The notes beneath the pieces are model-generated. The model was not told the DNA's origin and ran no database searches. It worked only from the letters and a program-made list of their open reading frames with translations. A stretch of DNA of 48,531 nucleotides from F23-D06 sp963620035 (GTDB lineage: Bacteria > Bacteroidota > Bacteroidia > Bacteroidales > WCHB1-69): NCBI GenBank assembly GCA_963620035.1, contig CAVEXN010000016.1:1-48531 (forward strand), written 5' to 3'. Below, one piece after another: positions 1 through 9,642 of the stretch (position 1 is the first letter of the stretch; each line of letters opens with the position of its first letter). The position numbers were made by a program, and so were the translations under genes.

Positions 1-47
1 GAAAAAAAATTATAAACGAGAGTGGTTCCTGTTTGAAAAAAAAAGTG

Positions 48-55
48 TAATTTTG
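48..55 (+). promoter_or_regulatory. Promoter -7 box for tRNA-Ala
   Basis: TAATTTTG matches the Bacteroidota -7 consensus TAnnTTTG and lies 12 bases before the tRNA. The upstream TTG at 33-35 is closer than the usual spacing, so the -33 element is not convincing. Inferred from consensus and position only. Confidence 0.5.
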
Positions 56-67
56 CCGCCGCTTTAT

Positions 68-141
68 GGGGCGTTAGCTCAGTTGGCTAGAGTGTCTGAC
101 TGGCAGTCAGGAGGTCACGGGTCCGACTCCCGTACGCTCCA
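68..141 (+). tRNA. tRNA-Ala(GGC)
   Basis: A 74-nt cloverleaf. The acceptor stem pairs 68-74 with 134-140 and has the G3:U70 wobble that identifies alanine tRNAs. The anticodon stem is 95-99/107-111 with anticodon GGC at 102-104, reading GCC alanine codons. The discriminator is A141 and the CCA end is not encoded. One oddity: the T-loop reads TCCGACT (122-128), so position 55, nearly always U (pseudouridine), is C here at base 123. The tRNA has its own promoter box and is followed by a strong terminator. Confidence 0.93.
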
Positions 142-170
142 CTTAAAGTTAAACAGAAGTATTACAAAAA

Positions 171-204
171 GAAAACGCACCTTTTTCGGTGCGTTTTCTT
201 TTTT
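171..204 (+). terminator. Bidirectional intrinsic terminator
   Basis: A perfect 11-bp stem (171-181 with 188-198) encloses a 6-nt loop and is followed on the plus strand by six T. On the minus strand a T run follows as well (complement of 166-170). It can therefore end both tRNA-Ala from the left and ruvA-sprA from the right. Confidence 0.85.
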
Positions 205-237
205 GTCTTAATCTTGGTTTGCGAAAAAAGACGCCGG

Positions 238-3200
238 CTATTGCGAAAGTATCAGATTTACCGAGACTCCCGTCTCGAAATTCATCGTATTGTACTGATT
301 TGAAATCTTCGGGCGGTTGATGGTCTGGTCATAGTAGAATTTGAGTCCGACCAGCCTGCTGAACTGATACTCTGCGGAAACATTGACGGTAACATTCAGC
401 GAACCGGAAGACACCTGGTTGATCGATTCCTGGATTTTCCGGAGAACCATCATATTGTTTTTCAATCCAACACCTGCCGTCACGTTGAGGTCGCTCACAA
501 ATTGGCGCTTTTCGCCGGCAAAGATGAGCCCGAGCTTAAGATCCTTGAATCGGTAGCCGCCCGAAACGGCCAGTTCGTAAGTGGAACTTTCCGTTATCTG
601 GTTGTTGGCAAAACTAAGTGCGACCTCACGAGATTGCTTGTATTCAACTTTCAGCAGCATACTGTTTTTCAGTGTCATATCAAAACCGATAAGAGGGCCG
701 AACGATTCCGAGAGGGCGATCTGGTTCAACTCGTATTCGGGTATGTAATCGCCCAATGTGTTGCGTGCATTGCCATTCTGCACGTATGAAACATTGGTGG
801 AATAACTGCCCACACGGTACGAGCAAGTGTAGCTGTGTGTAAGCGACAGGCTTTGGAACACCTTGTCAACACCCTTGATTTTGGAGAAACCATTGTAGTT
901 GACACGCCAGTTAGGCAGCGGAATCTTGAGGAAAGGACCGGACAGGTCCATCTTTGAGGCATCTTTGCCCATATAAGTGGCAAAGAAAGCATTCATCAAG
1001 ACATCCTGCGACACATCGCTGTAGCCGTCAGGGTATCCGTTCTGCGGTACGTCCTGGGCCGTTCCATAGCGTTTCTCTGCAAGCCTGACAGCGATATTCC
1101 TCCGCGAATTGCTGAAATCCTCAAACAGTTGATCATAATCGGAGAAAAAAGTCTTCAACCCACAGTAGGTCATACTGAAAGCGCCATTACGCTGAGGCGT
1201 ATAGTGGTAGAGCGTGCCCGTTTCATCCACATGAAAATACTCTGAATAGTTCTGGGTGAAATTGCGGTTTGCCGAGACATCGATTCTGAAATCGCGGAAC
1301 GGTTCTACGGAGGCCCTGAAACTCATCGTTTCAGTTTTGGTACGCTGATAGGCGGTATTCATCAACGAATCAGTCGTCAGCCAATGTCTTTGCGCAGCAA
1401 TGGTCTGCACGTCAGGCTTTTGTCCGCCGAACACGAATAGGAATCCAGGCGAACTGTCCGTGAAGTCGATGCCGAAGAGATCAGGGGTGCCCATATATCC
1501 GGGCAGTATAGTTCCGCTGCCTTGAGAATAATTGAATGACACATTGCGCACTAACATCAGCACCCGCAAAGTTCCGTCGAGGATGATTTTGCCGTAATTG
1601 GGCTTTTCCCTCAGCGAATCCTTGCCTTTCTTTCCCAAGTTGGCATCATCCGTCTGATTCTGTCCCCTTTTATCGCCCAGTTGGCCTTTTGCCCCAATAT
1701 TCTGCCGTCTGTTGCGGTTGTTGCCCTGATTTATCTTGCGCAAGTAGGGCACCGTATTGTAAAGCGACACAAAGTTCAAACTGCCGTTTCCTTGTATTGT
1801 ATTGGAGTTCTGTATTGTATTGCCCAAATAAGAGAGTGACAAGGCGGATGCAGTATATTGATAATTAGAGTTATAGCGTACGCTGGCATTCATCCATTTG
1901 AAGAGAGGGATCTTGTTTACCGGTATTTGGTAGGTGCCGCTGAAAGTCTGTCTGAAATCGGTGGTCCTGCCGCCGCGGCCCAGGCAATGCCAGACAGAAT
2001 CCTTTTCTGTCCTCGTGTCGATAAGCCCGTCAGGTTCATCAATGCGTGCGGTGGCATCGGCGCGGTATTCGAGTTTTAGACTTTGGAAGAGATCCCAGTT
2101 CACGGCATAATTGCGCGTCCAGTTGAAAGACTTCACGAAACTGGTATCCACGATGATGTTGCCTTTGCTCTTAGGGCGATACTTGAATTCCTCCAGTTCG
2201 CGGCGCAACGACGTGCGGACCGTGACATTTTTGGGCATCGGAGTGATGTTGATGTCGCGTATCAACTGCAGCCATTTCGATTTCAGCCACTTCGCTTTGC
2301 TCAAAGGACGATAGTTCTTGGGGTTGGTACTGAATGTATATCCTATTTCTCCGTCATGGATGTATTCATTGTTCAGTTCCAGGTCCTCGTCGCGCTGTTT
2401 CAGTTCCGAATAAGAATATGACAGGTCGAAGTTCTCAATGTCCCATGGGCGCATTTTGAGACCGCTTTTTTCGAGATTACGTTCCTTGCGTACATTCATC
2501 AAATTGATATTCTGCCGTCGGGTAAGGGTATTGGTCAGATACCGTACCGAGTCGCGTTGTTCCTGCGTGTCGTATGTGGCGAGGTCGTCTTTCATTTTCA
2601 CGTCAGGATTCAGGGGATTGTATTCCGGCTGTGTGATGCCTAATGAATAATCGTAATGGATCGGGATTTTGACGTTCCATTTTTCCGGGAAAAGCACCTT
2701 GCCGCCATCGATGTTAGTGGCTATATCGACATTGTATTTGGTTTCCTGCGACCGTTCTGTCACCGACTGTTCGATACCTCCGAAGCCAGGTGTAGAATAG
2801 GTGCCCGATACGGTGACGTCGCCCACATCTGCCAAATTGAGCCTGGCACGCATCGTAGCGGCGAAGCCTTGCTTTTTATCGAATCCGCACAGCCGCATCT
2901 CATTGATCCACATCTCGACAGACTTCGGCAGCATATCGTCGTCATCATTCAGCGTTTTCTTCTTGGGGTTTCGGATACCCACCATAATCGTCGTAACCTC
3001 TCCAAGGTTAGGGACACCAACCACCGTTATCTTATTGCCCTCGTCCGTCTGTTTGGAATAAGGAACCATATTGCCCGAATGTTGTCCGTGCCGCACAGCC
3101 TTGTTTCTTTCCTGCTTCAAAGAGACGAGCGAGTCGAGATAAACATACATCCGGTTGGCTTCCGGCCAAATCGCATTCGTGTCCTTGCCGACATTCCAAG

Positions 3201-6200
3201 GGGTTATTTCAACGGGCATCTCATACTCGTAATAGTTTTCGTTAACGTCAGAACCCAGACGGACAAAAGCCGTGACATCTCCCTTTCTCAAGTCACCCAA
3301 ACTGTTCACATCCTCGGCATGGATGAACATCTGCAAATTATTGAACTTGCGGAGGTCATAATTCGTGTTCTTGTATATGGCGCGTGCATCGCCGTCCGGC
3401 AGGTCCACCGCTTTCATAGTCAAGGCCTGTTCATTGACCTGATAGACCGTTGTTCCGTATGCCGTTTCGCGTTGGATGCCGGGAGGCAGCACGTAAGGTA
3501 TCGGGGTTCGGTTGGAGTTCTCCTCATAACTCACCGTTCCTACATAGAAAGAGCCCTCGCCGTCACCCTGTGTAGGGAGGTAGTCGCCCTCTTCCTGAAG
3601 GCTAAGGTCGTAGGTGCGCCAACTGGCACGCACCAGCTCGAAAGTAGCAAAACGGCAAATGATCGGTTCTTCAAAACCACGCATAAACATGCGCATAAAC
3701 CGGATGGAGTTGTATCCTGTCATTCCATTCACAACCTTGTCAGGGTTATGGATCGGGATTCTGAATTGATACCATTTTGTGGTTGGACGTGTACCGTCAG
3801 GCAGCGGGTCCGGTACGGCTTCCAGAATATCATTGATATAGTTTTTCCCCACCACCATGTTCTCGGGAGAAAGGTCAATGACATATTGGTAGTACCGTTC
3901 GTCTTCATTCAGGGTGTTGTCATTGTTCAAATCCTCCAAATCCGGCAATGAGGAGGCAGAAGTAGGATAACTTTCGGGGCTCTGGCTGTCAATCGGGGAG
4001 TTGGATTCTGTATTATTATAATATTTGTATCGCTCAACCACCTTAATGTCAGCATTGTCATAGTCGGTGCCACGGAAGTAGTGGTAATTGTCTGAAGACG
4101 GGTCTTCGTATGCCTTGATATATGCTTGGGAACCGGTACCGAACCTGTCTGCTATCATCTGCAGGTAATTGTCGTTGAAATAGGTTTGTTCGCGGTCGGT
4201 CGGCAAGCCGTCAAGCCCTACATCCTGAAAAGCCCGGCTTGCTTGGTCGTTGTCGAAAGCGTTCACAATCAGTTGAACCGTAGGCACTCTTCCCCAAACG
4301 GTAAACTCCACATTCTCGTCGGAGCCGTCAGCGGGCAGACCATTTTCAAAGAATTTCATGCCGTCACGCAAGATGTCTTCAGAGATGTCGCCGAGGTTGA
4401 AATAGAGTTTGCCGCCTTTGTGACCGGGGTTGTCGATGAAGGGGTCCATCATCCAGAACTCTATGTATTCGTAGTTGGCCGACTCGAAATCGGTGTTGTC
4501 AAACTTGCGCATGATGCCGCCCCATCGGGTCGCCGGGTCTTTCAGCGTTCCATCTTCATTGATACCCTTAGAAAAGCCCTCTTCTCCGGCAACATCGTAA
4601 TTGTACGGTCCTCTTTCTGACGGATAGAACGCCATGTTGAAGACTGTCATATAAGTGGTGAGTGCTGTCGTTCCCGAACGATCTTTATACGGGAAAAGTT
4701 CCGGCTCGTAGACGGCGCGGGCGTAAGGTTGAGAAAGGTCGGCGGCGGTGAGGTTCGAGGGGGTGGAACTCGTGCTGTTATAGAAAAGCGGGTCTATGAT
4801 GTACCAGGAGAGGAGTGCGCGGTTATAACCGTATGACAGTTTTTTTCTGGATTCGTCATCAGTGTTGTAGGCCTGCGCTTCCGGGAACAGGTCAAGCTGC
4901 CCCTGCGGTGTGGACGCCAGTTTCCAATTCGAGAAAGTGGTCAAGTCAATCGTGGACTTTGCAGCCTCAAAATCATCGATGTAGGTTGTTCCCGTCTTGC
5001 CTATTACCTTGGCATGTCCGGGTACAAAATGGGCGAACTCGCCTTCGAGGTTAAGGTACGACTGGGCTGTTGTGCTGTGGAATGTCAACTTGTCTATCGC
5101 CTTGGTCACAAACGGCAATTCGGTCTTGTAGGCAAAATTCATGCCCCACAAGAAGTTGTTGATCGGCTCATCGCCATAGTTTACTTTGTTGGTTTCCGGA
5201 CGTTCGCGGAGATTTAGGAAAGTGGCCCCGACATTGAAATTCTTGGAAAACGTATAATCAAAGGTGGCTCCGAACATGTTCTTGTCTGCCGCGAAATCGT
5301 CTTCTTCCTCTATGGTTATCGAAATAGGAGTTCCTGAACTGAGTATGCCCTGATTGATGATAGTCACCGTACCCATGTCATAGTTGACAGTAAAGTCAAT
5401 ATTCTCTGTAAGCTTGATGCCGCCTGCCATCACCACGACAGAACCTTCAGCCACATTAGTGGATGTGAAGTGGTATTCAGAGCCATATGACGACCGGTAA
5501 CTTCCTTCAAGGTAGAATTTGTTCTTGTTGGTAATCTGCTGGGCCTGGGTTTTCGTCATCGTATAAAGCGAATCGAAAGCGTACTGGTCGGCGAGATCCG
5601 CTTCGTCAGCATCAAATATTGCGCGCAGGTCTTTGCCGAAAGGCTCGATGGTCGGGAAGAACACACGGCCATTGGAGGCATTGATCGTACCGCCGGCAGT
5701 CTGTGCTCCGTCTATGAAATCGAAAATGCCGTCAGGAGAAGGATCCTGCTGCTGGTTCAGCCGGTCGAGCCCCATCAAGCGGATAAGCGGAATGCCCTTG
5801 TTTTTTCCTTTGGTGAAAAAGCCATTGGCGACACCGTCAGAATCTCCGTTGTACAAGATGTTGAGTCTGAACTTCTCCGAAGAGACCTGGTAAGCCGACA
5901 GATTGTACACATTCTTCATCATCAGTTTCCAGAGAGCGGACTTTGTATTGAGCGTCGTGCTTTTCAAGAGTTTCACCCGGATGCAGTTCGGGGCGGACAC
6001 TTCATTGGAGAACTCGCCGACTTGATAGACGGTAGTGTCGCCGATGACCGTATATTGGAATGCCACGGCGAGCACCTGGTCAGACGTCAAGGCAGAGTTC
6101 AGCGATATGAAGCCAAGTTTGGAGTTGAACGTGTATTCGGAGGTGCTGAGCAGCCGGGCACTTTCCACTTTCTCGTAGTCTGATCCGGATTTCATCCCTA

Positions 6201-7485
6201 TGGCACGCAAGTTGTTGGTCACGGTTGAGAGGTTGCGGATCATTGAGGTGTCAACCACTGTCGGCAAGGTGTTGATGTTGTCGTCGGGGTACTGGCCGCC
6301 GGCATAGCGGTTGTCGTAATGGATGGCTGAAGAGGAGGGCGAGGCTTCTCCGAGGTCGGTGAATGCAACAATGTTTCTGTTGTCAGTCGTAGCGGCGCCA
6401 ACGGTTGTGCGCCAGACCTCGATTTTAGTGATAACTATGGGTGAGCCAACGAGCGGAAGCGTGCTCATATACTCGTTGTAATGGTCGCGGAAAAACTGGC
6501 CGAGGAAGAAATGCTTGTTTTCTTCGTACTCATCGGCCTTGAAATAAAACTCTTCTTCAGACGCGCCCCCTGTGATGGTAGCCGTCTCGGAGCTGCCTTT
6601 TTTCTGCGCAGCAATAGCCGTCACCATAAGGTTCCCGAACTTGAGTTGGGTTTTTACGCCGAACAGACTTTGGCTTCCCGTGATGAGCGTGCTGTTTATG
6701 GGCAGTGTCACGTTGCCGAACTCCACCAGTTGGAGAATGTCGTCCTCTTTGCCGGCGTACTTGAGTTTCACCCAGTCCTGGTTATTGCTGACCGTCAGTT
6801 CATCGGTTGTATAGTTGAGGTTAAAGTCAATCTTGTCTCCGATTTTGGACAGCAGGTTAAGTTGGATGTCCTCGTCAAAGTCGAAACGGAACATGCGGCG
6901 CTGCTTTTCGGGCAGGCTTTTGTTGTCAATCATATTATAAGCGACACCGAACTTGACCTCGACATTGCCGGAGGGACGGATGTCGATAGTGTTGCTGCCG
7001 AAGATGCCCTCGAAGAGGTCGCCGCCGACATGGAGTTCCGGAATCAGGCCGCCGCCCTTGCGGTTGCTGCCGGAATAGCCGGTGCCGTGTGCATGCCAAT
7101 AGTCCTCGATGCTTTTGCGAAGGTCATAGTCAATATATTCGTTCACATCCATGTATGCACCGGCTCCGAAAGGGGTGTTGCCGGTCATGTACTGGAAATT
7201 GTAAGTGTTGGTAAGCGGGTCGTATTGGATGACCGGCCCGACACCCGGAGGGTCTTTAAGCCTGAACGGGCTGGCCGTGGTGTTCTGCAACGGATTGTTG
7301 TTCAGTTGTGGCTTTGCCGGAGGGTCGGTATCCGGCGGCATCAGGTTGCCTTGAATCAGGAAAGGCCTGTCCTCAACAGGGTTTCGCGGCATAAGGACGG
7401 TTCCGTAGGCTTGCTGGTTCATGGATAGAAACAGAAATGCCAAAAGAACACTACATATAATGTTTTTACAGTTTGTCGGTTTCAA
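238..7485 (-). CDS. sprA: SprA/Sov, T9SS outer-membrane translocon
   Basis: A 2415-residue homologue of Flavobacterium SprA and Porphyromonas Sov, the very large outer-membrane beta-barrel through which T9SS cargo leaves the cell. The length fits the family (about 2300-2500). The N-terminus is a signal peptide (KNIICSVLLAFLFLSMNQQ, cleavage near residue 28). The rest is beta-rich and aromatic throughout, with a conserved-looking YIDDFEAAKSTIDL stretch near residue 835 and a barrel-like C-terminus. The start is TTG at 7485; no in-frame ATG precedes the signal peptide, and the next Met (22) would destroy it. The gene lies 13 bases after ruvA, the order also seen in other Bacteroidota. The giant cargo protein at 29798-39832 is a likely client. 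Confidence 0.95.
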   Translation of the reverse strand: MKPTNCKNIICSVLLAFLFLSMNQQAYGTVLMPRNPVEDRPFLIQGNLMPPDTDPPAKPQLNNNPLQNTTASPFRLKDPPGVGPVIQYDPLTNTYNFQYMTGNTPFGAGAYMDVNEYIDYDLRKSIEDYWHAHGTGYSGSNRKGGGLIPELHVGGDLFEGIFGSNTIDIRPSGNVEVKFGVAYNMIDNKSLPEKQRRMFRFDFDEDIQLNLLSKIGDKIDFNLNYTTDELTVSNNQDWVKLKYAGKEDDILQLVEFGNVTLPINSTLITGSQSLFGVKTQLKFGNLMVTAIAAQKKGSSETATITGGASEEEFYFKADEYEENKHFFLGQFFRDHYNEYMSTLPLVGSPIVITKIEVWRTTVGAATTDNRNIVAFTDLGEASPSSSAIHYDNRYAGGQYPDDNINTLPTVVDTSMIRNLSTVTNNLRAIGMKSGSDYEKVESARLLSTSEYTFNSKLGFISLNSALTSDQVLAVAFQYTVIGDTTVYQVGEFSNEVSAPNCIRVKLLKSTTLNTKSALWKLMMKNVYNLSAYQVSSEKFRLNILYNGDSDGVANGFFTKGKNKGIPLIRLMGLDRLNQQQDPSPDGIFDFIDGAQTAGGTINASNGRVFFPTIEPFGKDLRAIFDADEADLADQYAFDSLYTMTKTQAQQITNKNKFYLEGSYRSSYGSEYHFTSTNVAEGSVVVMAGGIKLTENIDFTVNYDMGTVTIINQGILSSGTPISITIEEEDDFAADKNMFGATFDYTFSKNFNVGATFLNLRERPETNKVNYGDEPINNFLWGMNFAYKTELPFVTKAIDKLTFHSTTAQSYLNLEGEFAHFVPGHAKVIGKTGTTYIDDFEAAKSTIDLTTFSNWKLASTPQGQLDLFPEAQAYNTDDESRKKLSYGYNRALLSWYIIDPLFYNSTSSTPSNLTAADLSQPYARAVYEPELFPYKDRSGTTALTTYMTVFNMAFYPSERGPYNYDVAGEEGFSKGINEDGTLKDPATRWGGIMRKFDNTDFESANYEYIEFWMMDPFIDNPGHKGGKLYFNLGDISEDILRDGMKFFENGLPADGSDENVEFTVWGRVPTVQLIVNAFDNDQASRAFQDVGLDGLPTDREQTYFNDNYLQMIADRFGTGSQAYIKAYEDPSSDNYHYFRGTDYDNADIKVVERYKYYNNTESNSPIDSQSPESYPTSASSLPDLEDLNNDNTLNEDERYYQYVIDLSPENMVVGKNYINDILEAVPDPLPDGTRPTTKWYQFRIPIHNPDKVVNGMTGYNSIRFMRMFMRGFEEPIICRFATFELVRASWRTYDLSLQEEGDYLPTQGDGEGSFYVGTVSYEENSNRTPIPYVLPPGIQRETAYGTTVYQVNEQALTMKAVDLPDGDARAIYKNTNYDLRKFNNLQMFIHAEDVNSLGDLRKGDVTAFVRLGSDVNENYYEYEMPVEITPWNVGKDTNAIWPEANRMYVYLDSLVSLKQERNKAVRHGQHSGNMVPYSKQTDEGNKITVVGVPNLGEVTTIMVGIRNPKKKTLNDDDDMLPKSVEMWINEMRLCGFDKKQGFAATMRARLNLADVGDVTVSGTYSTPGFGGIEQSVTERSQETKYNVDIATNIDGGKVLFPEKWNVKIPIHYDYSLGITQPEYNPLNPDVKMKDDLATYDTQEQRDSVRYLTNTLTRRQNINLMNVRKERNLEKSGLKMRPWDIENFDLSYSYSELKQRDEDLELNNEYIHDGEIGYTFSTNPKNYRPLSKAKWLKSKWLQLIRDINITPMPKNVTVRTSLRRELEEFKYRPKSKGNIIVDTSFVKSFNWTRNYAVNWDLFQSLKLEYRADATARIDEPDGLIDTRTEKDSVWHCLGRGGRTTDFRQTFSGTYQIPVNKIPLFKWMNASVRYNSNYQYTASALSLSYLGNTIQNSNTIQGNGSLNFVSLYNTVPYLRKINQGNNRNRRQNIGAKGQLGDKRGQNQTDDANLGKKGKDSLREKPNYGKIILDGTLRVLMLVRNVSFNYSQGSGTILPGYMGTPDLFGIDFTDSSPGFLFVFGGQKPDVQTIAAQRHWLTTDSLMNTAYQRTKTETMSFRASVEPFRDFRIDVSANRNFTQNYSEYFHVDETGTLYHYTPQRNGAFSMTYCGLKTFFSDYDQLFEDFSNSRRNIAVRLAEKRYGTAQDVPQNGYPDGYSDVSQDVLMNAFFATYMGKDASKMDLSGPFLKIPLPNWRVNYNGFSKIKGVDKVFQSLSLTHSYTCSYRVGSYSTNVSYVQNGNARNTLGDYIPEYELNQIALSESFGPLIGFDMTLKNSMLLKVEYKQSREVALSFANNQITESSTYELAVSGGYRFKDLKLGLIFAGEKRQFVSDLNVTAGVGLKNNMMVLRKIQESINQVSSGSLNVTVNVSAEYQFSRLVGLKFYYDQTINRPKISNQYNTMNFETGVSVNLILSQ

Positions 7486-7498
7486 TTGTTGTTCAATC

Positions 7499-8092
7499 CT
7501 ATAATAATTTCAGAGACCGTTTTATCAGATCTTCTACCGTTACATTAACACCATCTGCTTTGATGACCCTGTCCAAGACCGCATCAGCGGAATTCTTAGG
7601 GAAACCCAAAGCAATTAAGGCAGATAACGCTTCCTGTCGGTTATTATTGTACGATGCGGAAATTTTCGGGGCCTTGCTCCATGTGGCCTTTCCAACCTTG
7701 TCTTTCAATTCTACTATCACCCGCTGTGCCGTCTTTGCCCCTATGCCTTTCACAGACTGTATGGCCTTTGCATCTTCGGTTGCGATGGCATTCAGGGCCT
7801 CGGCCACGCTCATGGAGGATAGAATCAGCCGTGCCGTATTGGGTCCAATGGCGTTCACCGTCAGCAGCAACTTGAAGAATTCCCGTTCCTCTTCGTCCGC
7901 AAAACCGTAAAGAACATGTGCGTCCTCTTTTACAATATAATGGGTAAGCAGCAGCACCTCTTCATTCTCATTGCCCAGCCGGGAGAAGGTGGCCAGCGAA
8001 ATATTGACATAAAAGGCCACGCCGCCGGCAGTCTCCACGATGACGAATGCCGGATTCTTCTCTATCAGTTTTCCTTTCAGATAATAAATCAT
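7499..8092 (-). CDS. ruvA: Holliday junction branch migration protein RuvA
   Basis: RuvA binds four-way junctions as a tetramer and loads the RuvB motor. I place the start at ATG 8092 (MIYYLKGKLIEKNPAFVIVE), giving 197 residues, which is normal for the family. An upstream in-frame ATG at 8125 would add an unfamiliar 11-residue N-terminus and lies upstream of a candidate -7 box. Visible parts are the OB-fold domain I (1-62), the helix-hairpin-helix domain II (about 70-135, with VNAIGPNTARLILS and VKGIGAKTAQRVIVELK), and the small RuvB-binding domain III at the C-terminus (EALSALIALGF). GGAG sits directly before the ATG, which is rare here. Co-transcribed with sprA. Confidence 0.95.
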   Translation of the reverse strand: MIYYLKGKLIEKNPAFVIVETAGGVAFYVNISLATFSRLGNENEEVLLLTHYIVKEDAHVLYGFADEEEREFFKLLLTVNAIGPNTARLILSSMSVAEALNAIATEDAKAIQSVKGIGAKTAQRVIVELKDKVGKATWSKAPKISASYNNNRQEALSALIALGFPKNSADAVLDRVIKADGVNVTVEDLIKRSLKLL

Positions 8093-8114
8093 CTCCTGTT
8101 GTGTTAAAAGACCG

Positions 8115-8122
8115 CAAAAATA
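8115..8122 (-). promoter_or_regulatory. Candidate promoter -7 box of ruvA-sprA
   Basis: The minus strand reads TATTTTTG, a full match to TAnnTTTG, ending 22 bases before the chosen ruvA ATG. No clear TTG lies at the -33 distance. A second match (TACCTTTG, complement of 8242-8249) could give a longer leader. Confidence 0.5.
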
Positions 8123-8262
8123 CAAAAAACTATTGCTGCCCTGATAAGACAGAACTCATAACTTGCGGAGCATCTGGCTATCAATCGCCCATTATCTGTT
8201 TCCTGTCTCAGTTTTCCTTTTCCCGTCCGGCGCTGCATAGTCAAAGGTATGTATGACAAAAC

Positions 8263-8300
8263 AGAACGGGCGGGCTCCTCGTGAGAAGCCCGCCCGTTCT
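8263..8300 (-). terminator. GC-rich hairpin ending the thiolase operon
   Basis: A perfect 14-bp inverted repeat (8263-8276 with 8287-8300) with a 10-nt loop, 64 bases past the thiolase stop codon. The minus-strand tail is only GTTTTG, so the T run is short, but the stem is strong. The remaining sequence between ruvA and the thiolase gene (8123-8262) holds no gene I can see. Confidence 0.7.
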
Positions 8301-8364
8301 CAACTTCTTAAAAACTTAGTCCAGACACTTTTGCTGTCTGATCCTTCTATGATAATGGGTTCAA

Positions 8365-9615
8365 TTATTCTTGACCTATTATGAACACATAGTTGGTGGT
8401 TGCAGAGCCGCCGATATTCAGCATCATGCCGTTCTTGGCTCCCTTTATCTGGTAATTGCCGGCCTTGCCAGACACTTGCTTGTAGAGGTCCAAGAACATA
8501 CGGGCTCCTGAAGCGCCCACCGGGTGGCCGCAACCAATCAGACCTCCAGAGGGGTTGATGGGCTTTTTACCATCAAAGGCAATCGTTCCGTTCTCTACAG
8601 CCTCATACTCTTTTCCAGGTTCGGTAATGCCGAATGCGGAGATGGCCGCATACTCGCTCGACGTGAAGCAGTCGTGGGTCTCGAAGACATCAATGTCATC
8701 GATTGTCATGCCGGCACGCTTATAGGCATCGAGGCATGCCTGACGCGTCCAAGGAAGCACATACGCAGAACCGGCGTTGTCGGCAATCTTCTTGTCGAAG
8801 AGCATCGGAGCTGTACGGTGGCCGTATCCCTTCACGATGGGTTTGTTGCCGAAGCCGCGTTCTTTCAGGTATTTTTCAGAACAAAGGACCACCACGGCTG
8901 CACCGTCGGTCACTTGGGAGCAGTCAGAGACACCCAGCAGACCACCGACGCACATGTTCGACTCTGTTCCGCGGTGAGAAGCCTCGTCATAACTCATAAA
9001 CCACTTTCTGGTCTGCGCCAGCGGGTTGCGCTTTGCATTGGCATAATTGATTGTTGAAATAGTGGCCAAGGCATTGAGATAACGTTTTTTGTCTATACCG
9101 TACTTGTCAAGCGTGGCATCTGCCAGTCTGCCGAACAATTTCGGGAACGGAAGGTCAATACCTTTCCCTTCTTTCTCGTAATAGGCGGCACGGCCTAAGA
9201 TGCTGCCGCAGGTTTTAGTGTCAACAGACTTCATGATTTCCCAGCCGACGACAACGCAAACGTCGTATTCGCCGGAGGCAATCTTGGTAATTGCGGCATC
9301 CAAAGCCACAGAGCTGGAGGCGCAAGCCGCCTCGTATCTGGCAGAAGGAACGCCATAGAAGGCCGGATTCACCTCTGTCAGGAAAGCGCCGAGATGACCT
9401 TGGTCAACATACAGTTCCGCAATGAAATTGCCCACAAATGCGGCAACCCGATTGTCTTTGTTCAGCCGTTTCAACTCATCGTAGCTGAAGTCTGCGCCAT
9501 TGAAACCATCTTCAACGGCTTCCCGCAAGATGGCAATCATGTTTTTTCCTTCTTTCTTCCAGTTTCTCTCGAAGTCCGTCTGGGCACCGCCCAGAACATA
9601 TACCTTATTATTCAT
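8365..9615 (-). CDS. SCP2-type thiolase (acetyl-CoA acyltransferase family)
   Basis: A 416-residue thiolase-fold enzyme that condenses or cleaves acyl-CoA thioesters. ATG 9615 is preferred over the TTG two codons earlier. The nucleophilic cysteine is C98 in EAACASSSVAL. The second catalytic block is HDCF (THDCFTSSE), and the third is the C-terminal NPSGGLIGCGHPVGASG motif with its Cys and His. The HDCF form and the long NPSGG motif are typical of SCP2/SCPx-like thiolases rather than classical FadA or AtoB. It is the second gene of an operon, 27 bases after a 3-hydroxyacyl-CoA dehydrogenase, so consecutive beta-oxidation-type steps are likely. Direction (degradative or synthetic) and chain length cannot be read from sequence. 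Confidence 0.88.
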   Translation of the reverse strand: MNNKVYVLGGAQTDFERNWKKEGKNMIAILREAVEDGFNGADFSYDELKRLNKDNRVAAFVGNFIAELYVDQGHLGAFLTEVNPAFYGVPSARYEAACASSSVALDAAITKIASGEYDVCVVVGWEIMKSVDTKTCGSILGRAAYYEKEGKGIDLPFPKLFGRLADATLDKYGIDKKRYLNALATISTINYANAKRNPLAQTRKWFMSYDEASHRGTESNMCVGGLLGVSDCSQVTDGAAVVVLCSEKYLKERGFGNKPIVKGYGHRTAPMLFDKKIADNAGSAYVLPWTRQACLDAYKRAGMTIDDIDVFETHDCFTSSEYAAISAFGITEPGKEYEAVENGTIAFDGKKPINPSGGLIGCGHPVGASGARMFLDLYKQVSGKAGNYQIKGAKNGMMLNIGGSATTNYVFIIGQE

Positions 9616-9642
9616 ATCCAACTTATTCTTATCCAGTTAATA

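Noticed and set aside
2656..3951. 431-residue open frame on the plus strand opposite sprA
   Set aside because: It is antisense to a well-supported SprA coding sequence, has no recognisable domain, and its composition follows from the complementary codons.
8242..8249. TACCTTTG on the minus strand as an alternative ruvA promoter
   Set aside because: It is 150 bases upstream with no -33 element and sits beside the thiolase terminator. The box at 8115-8122 fits better.
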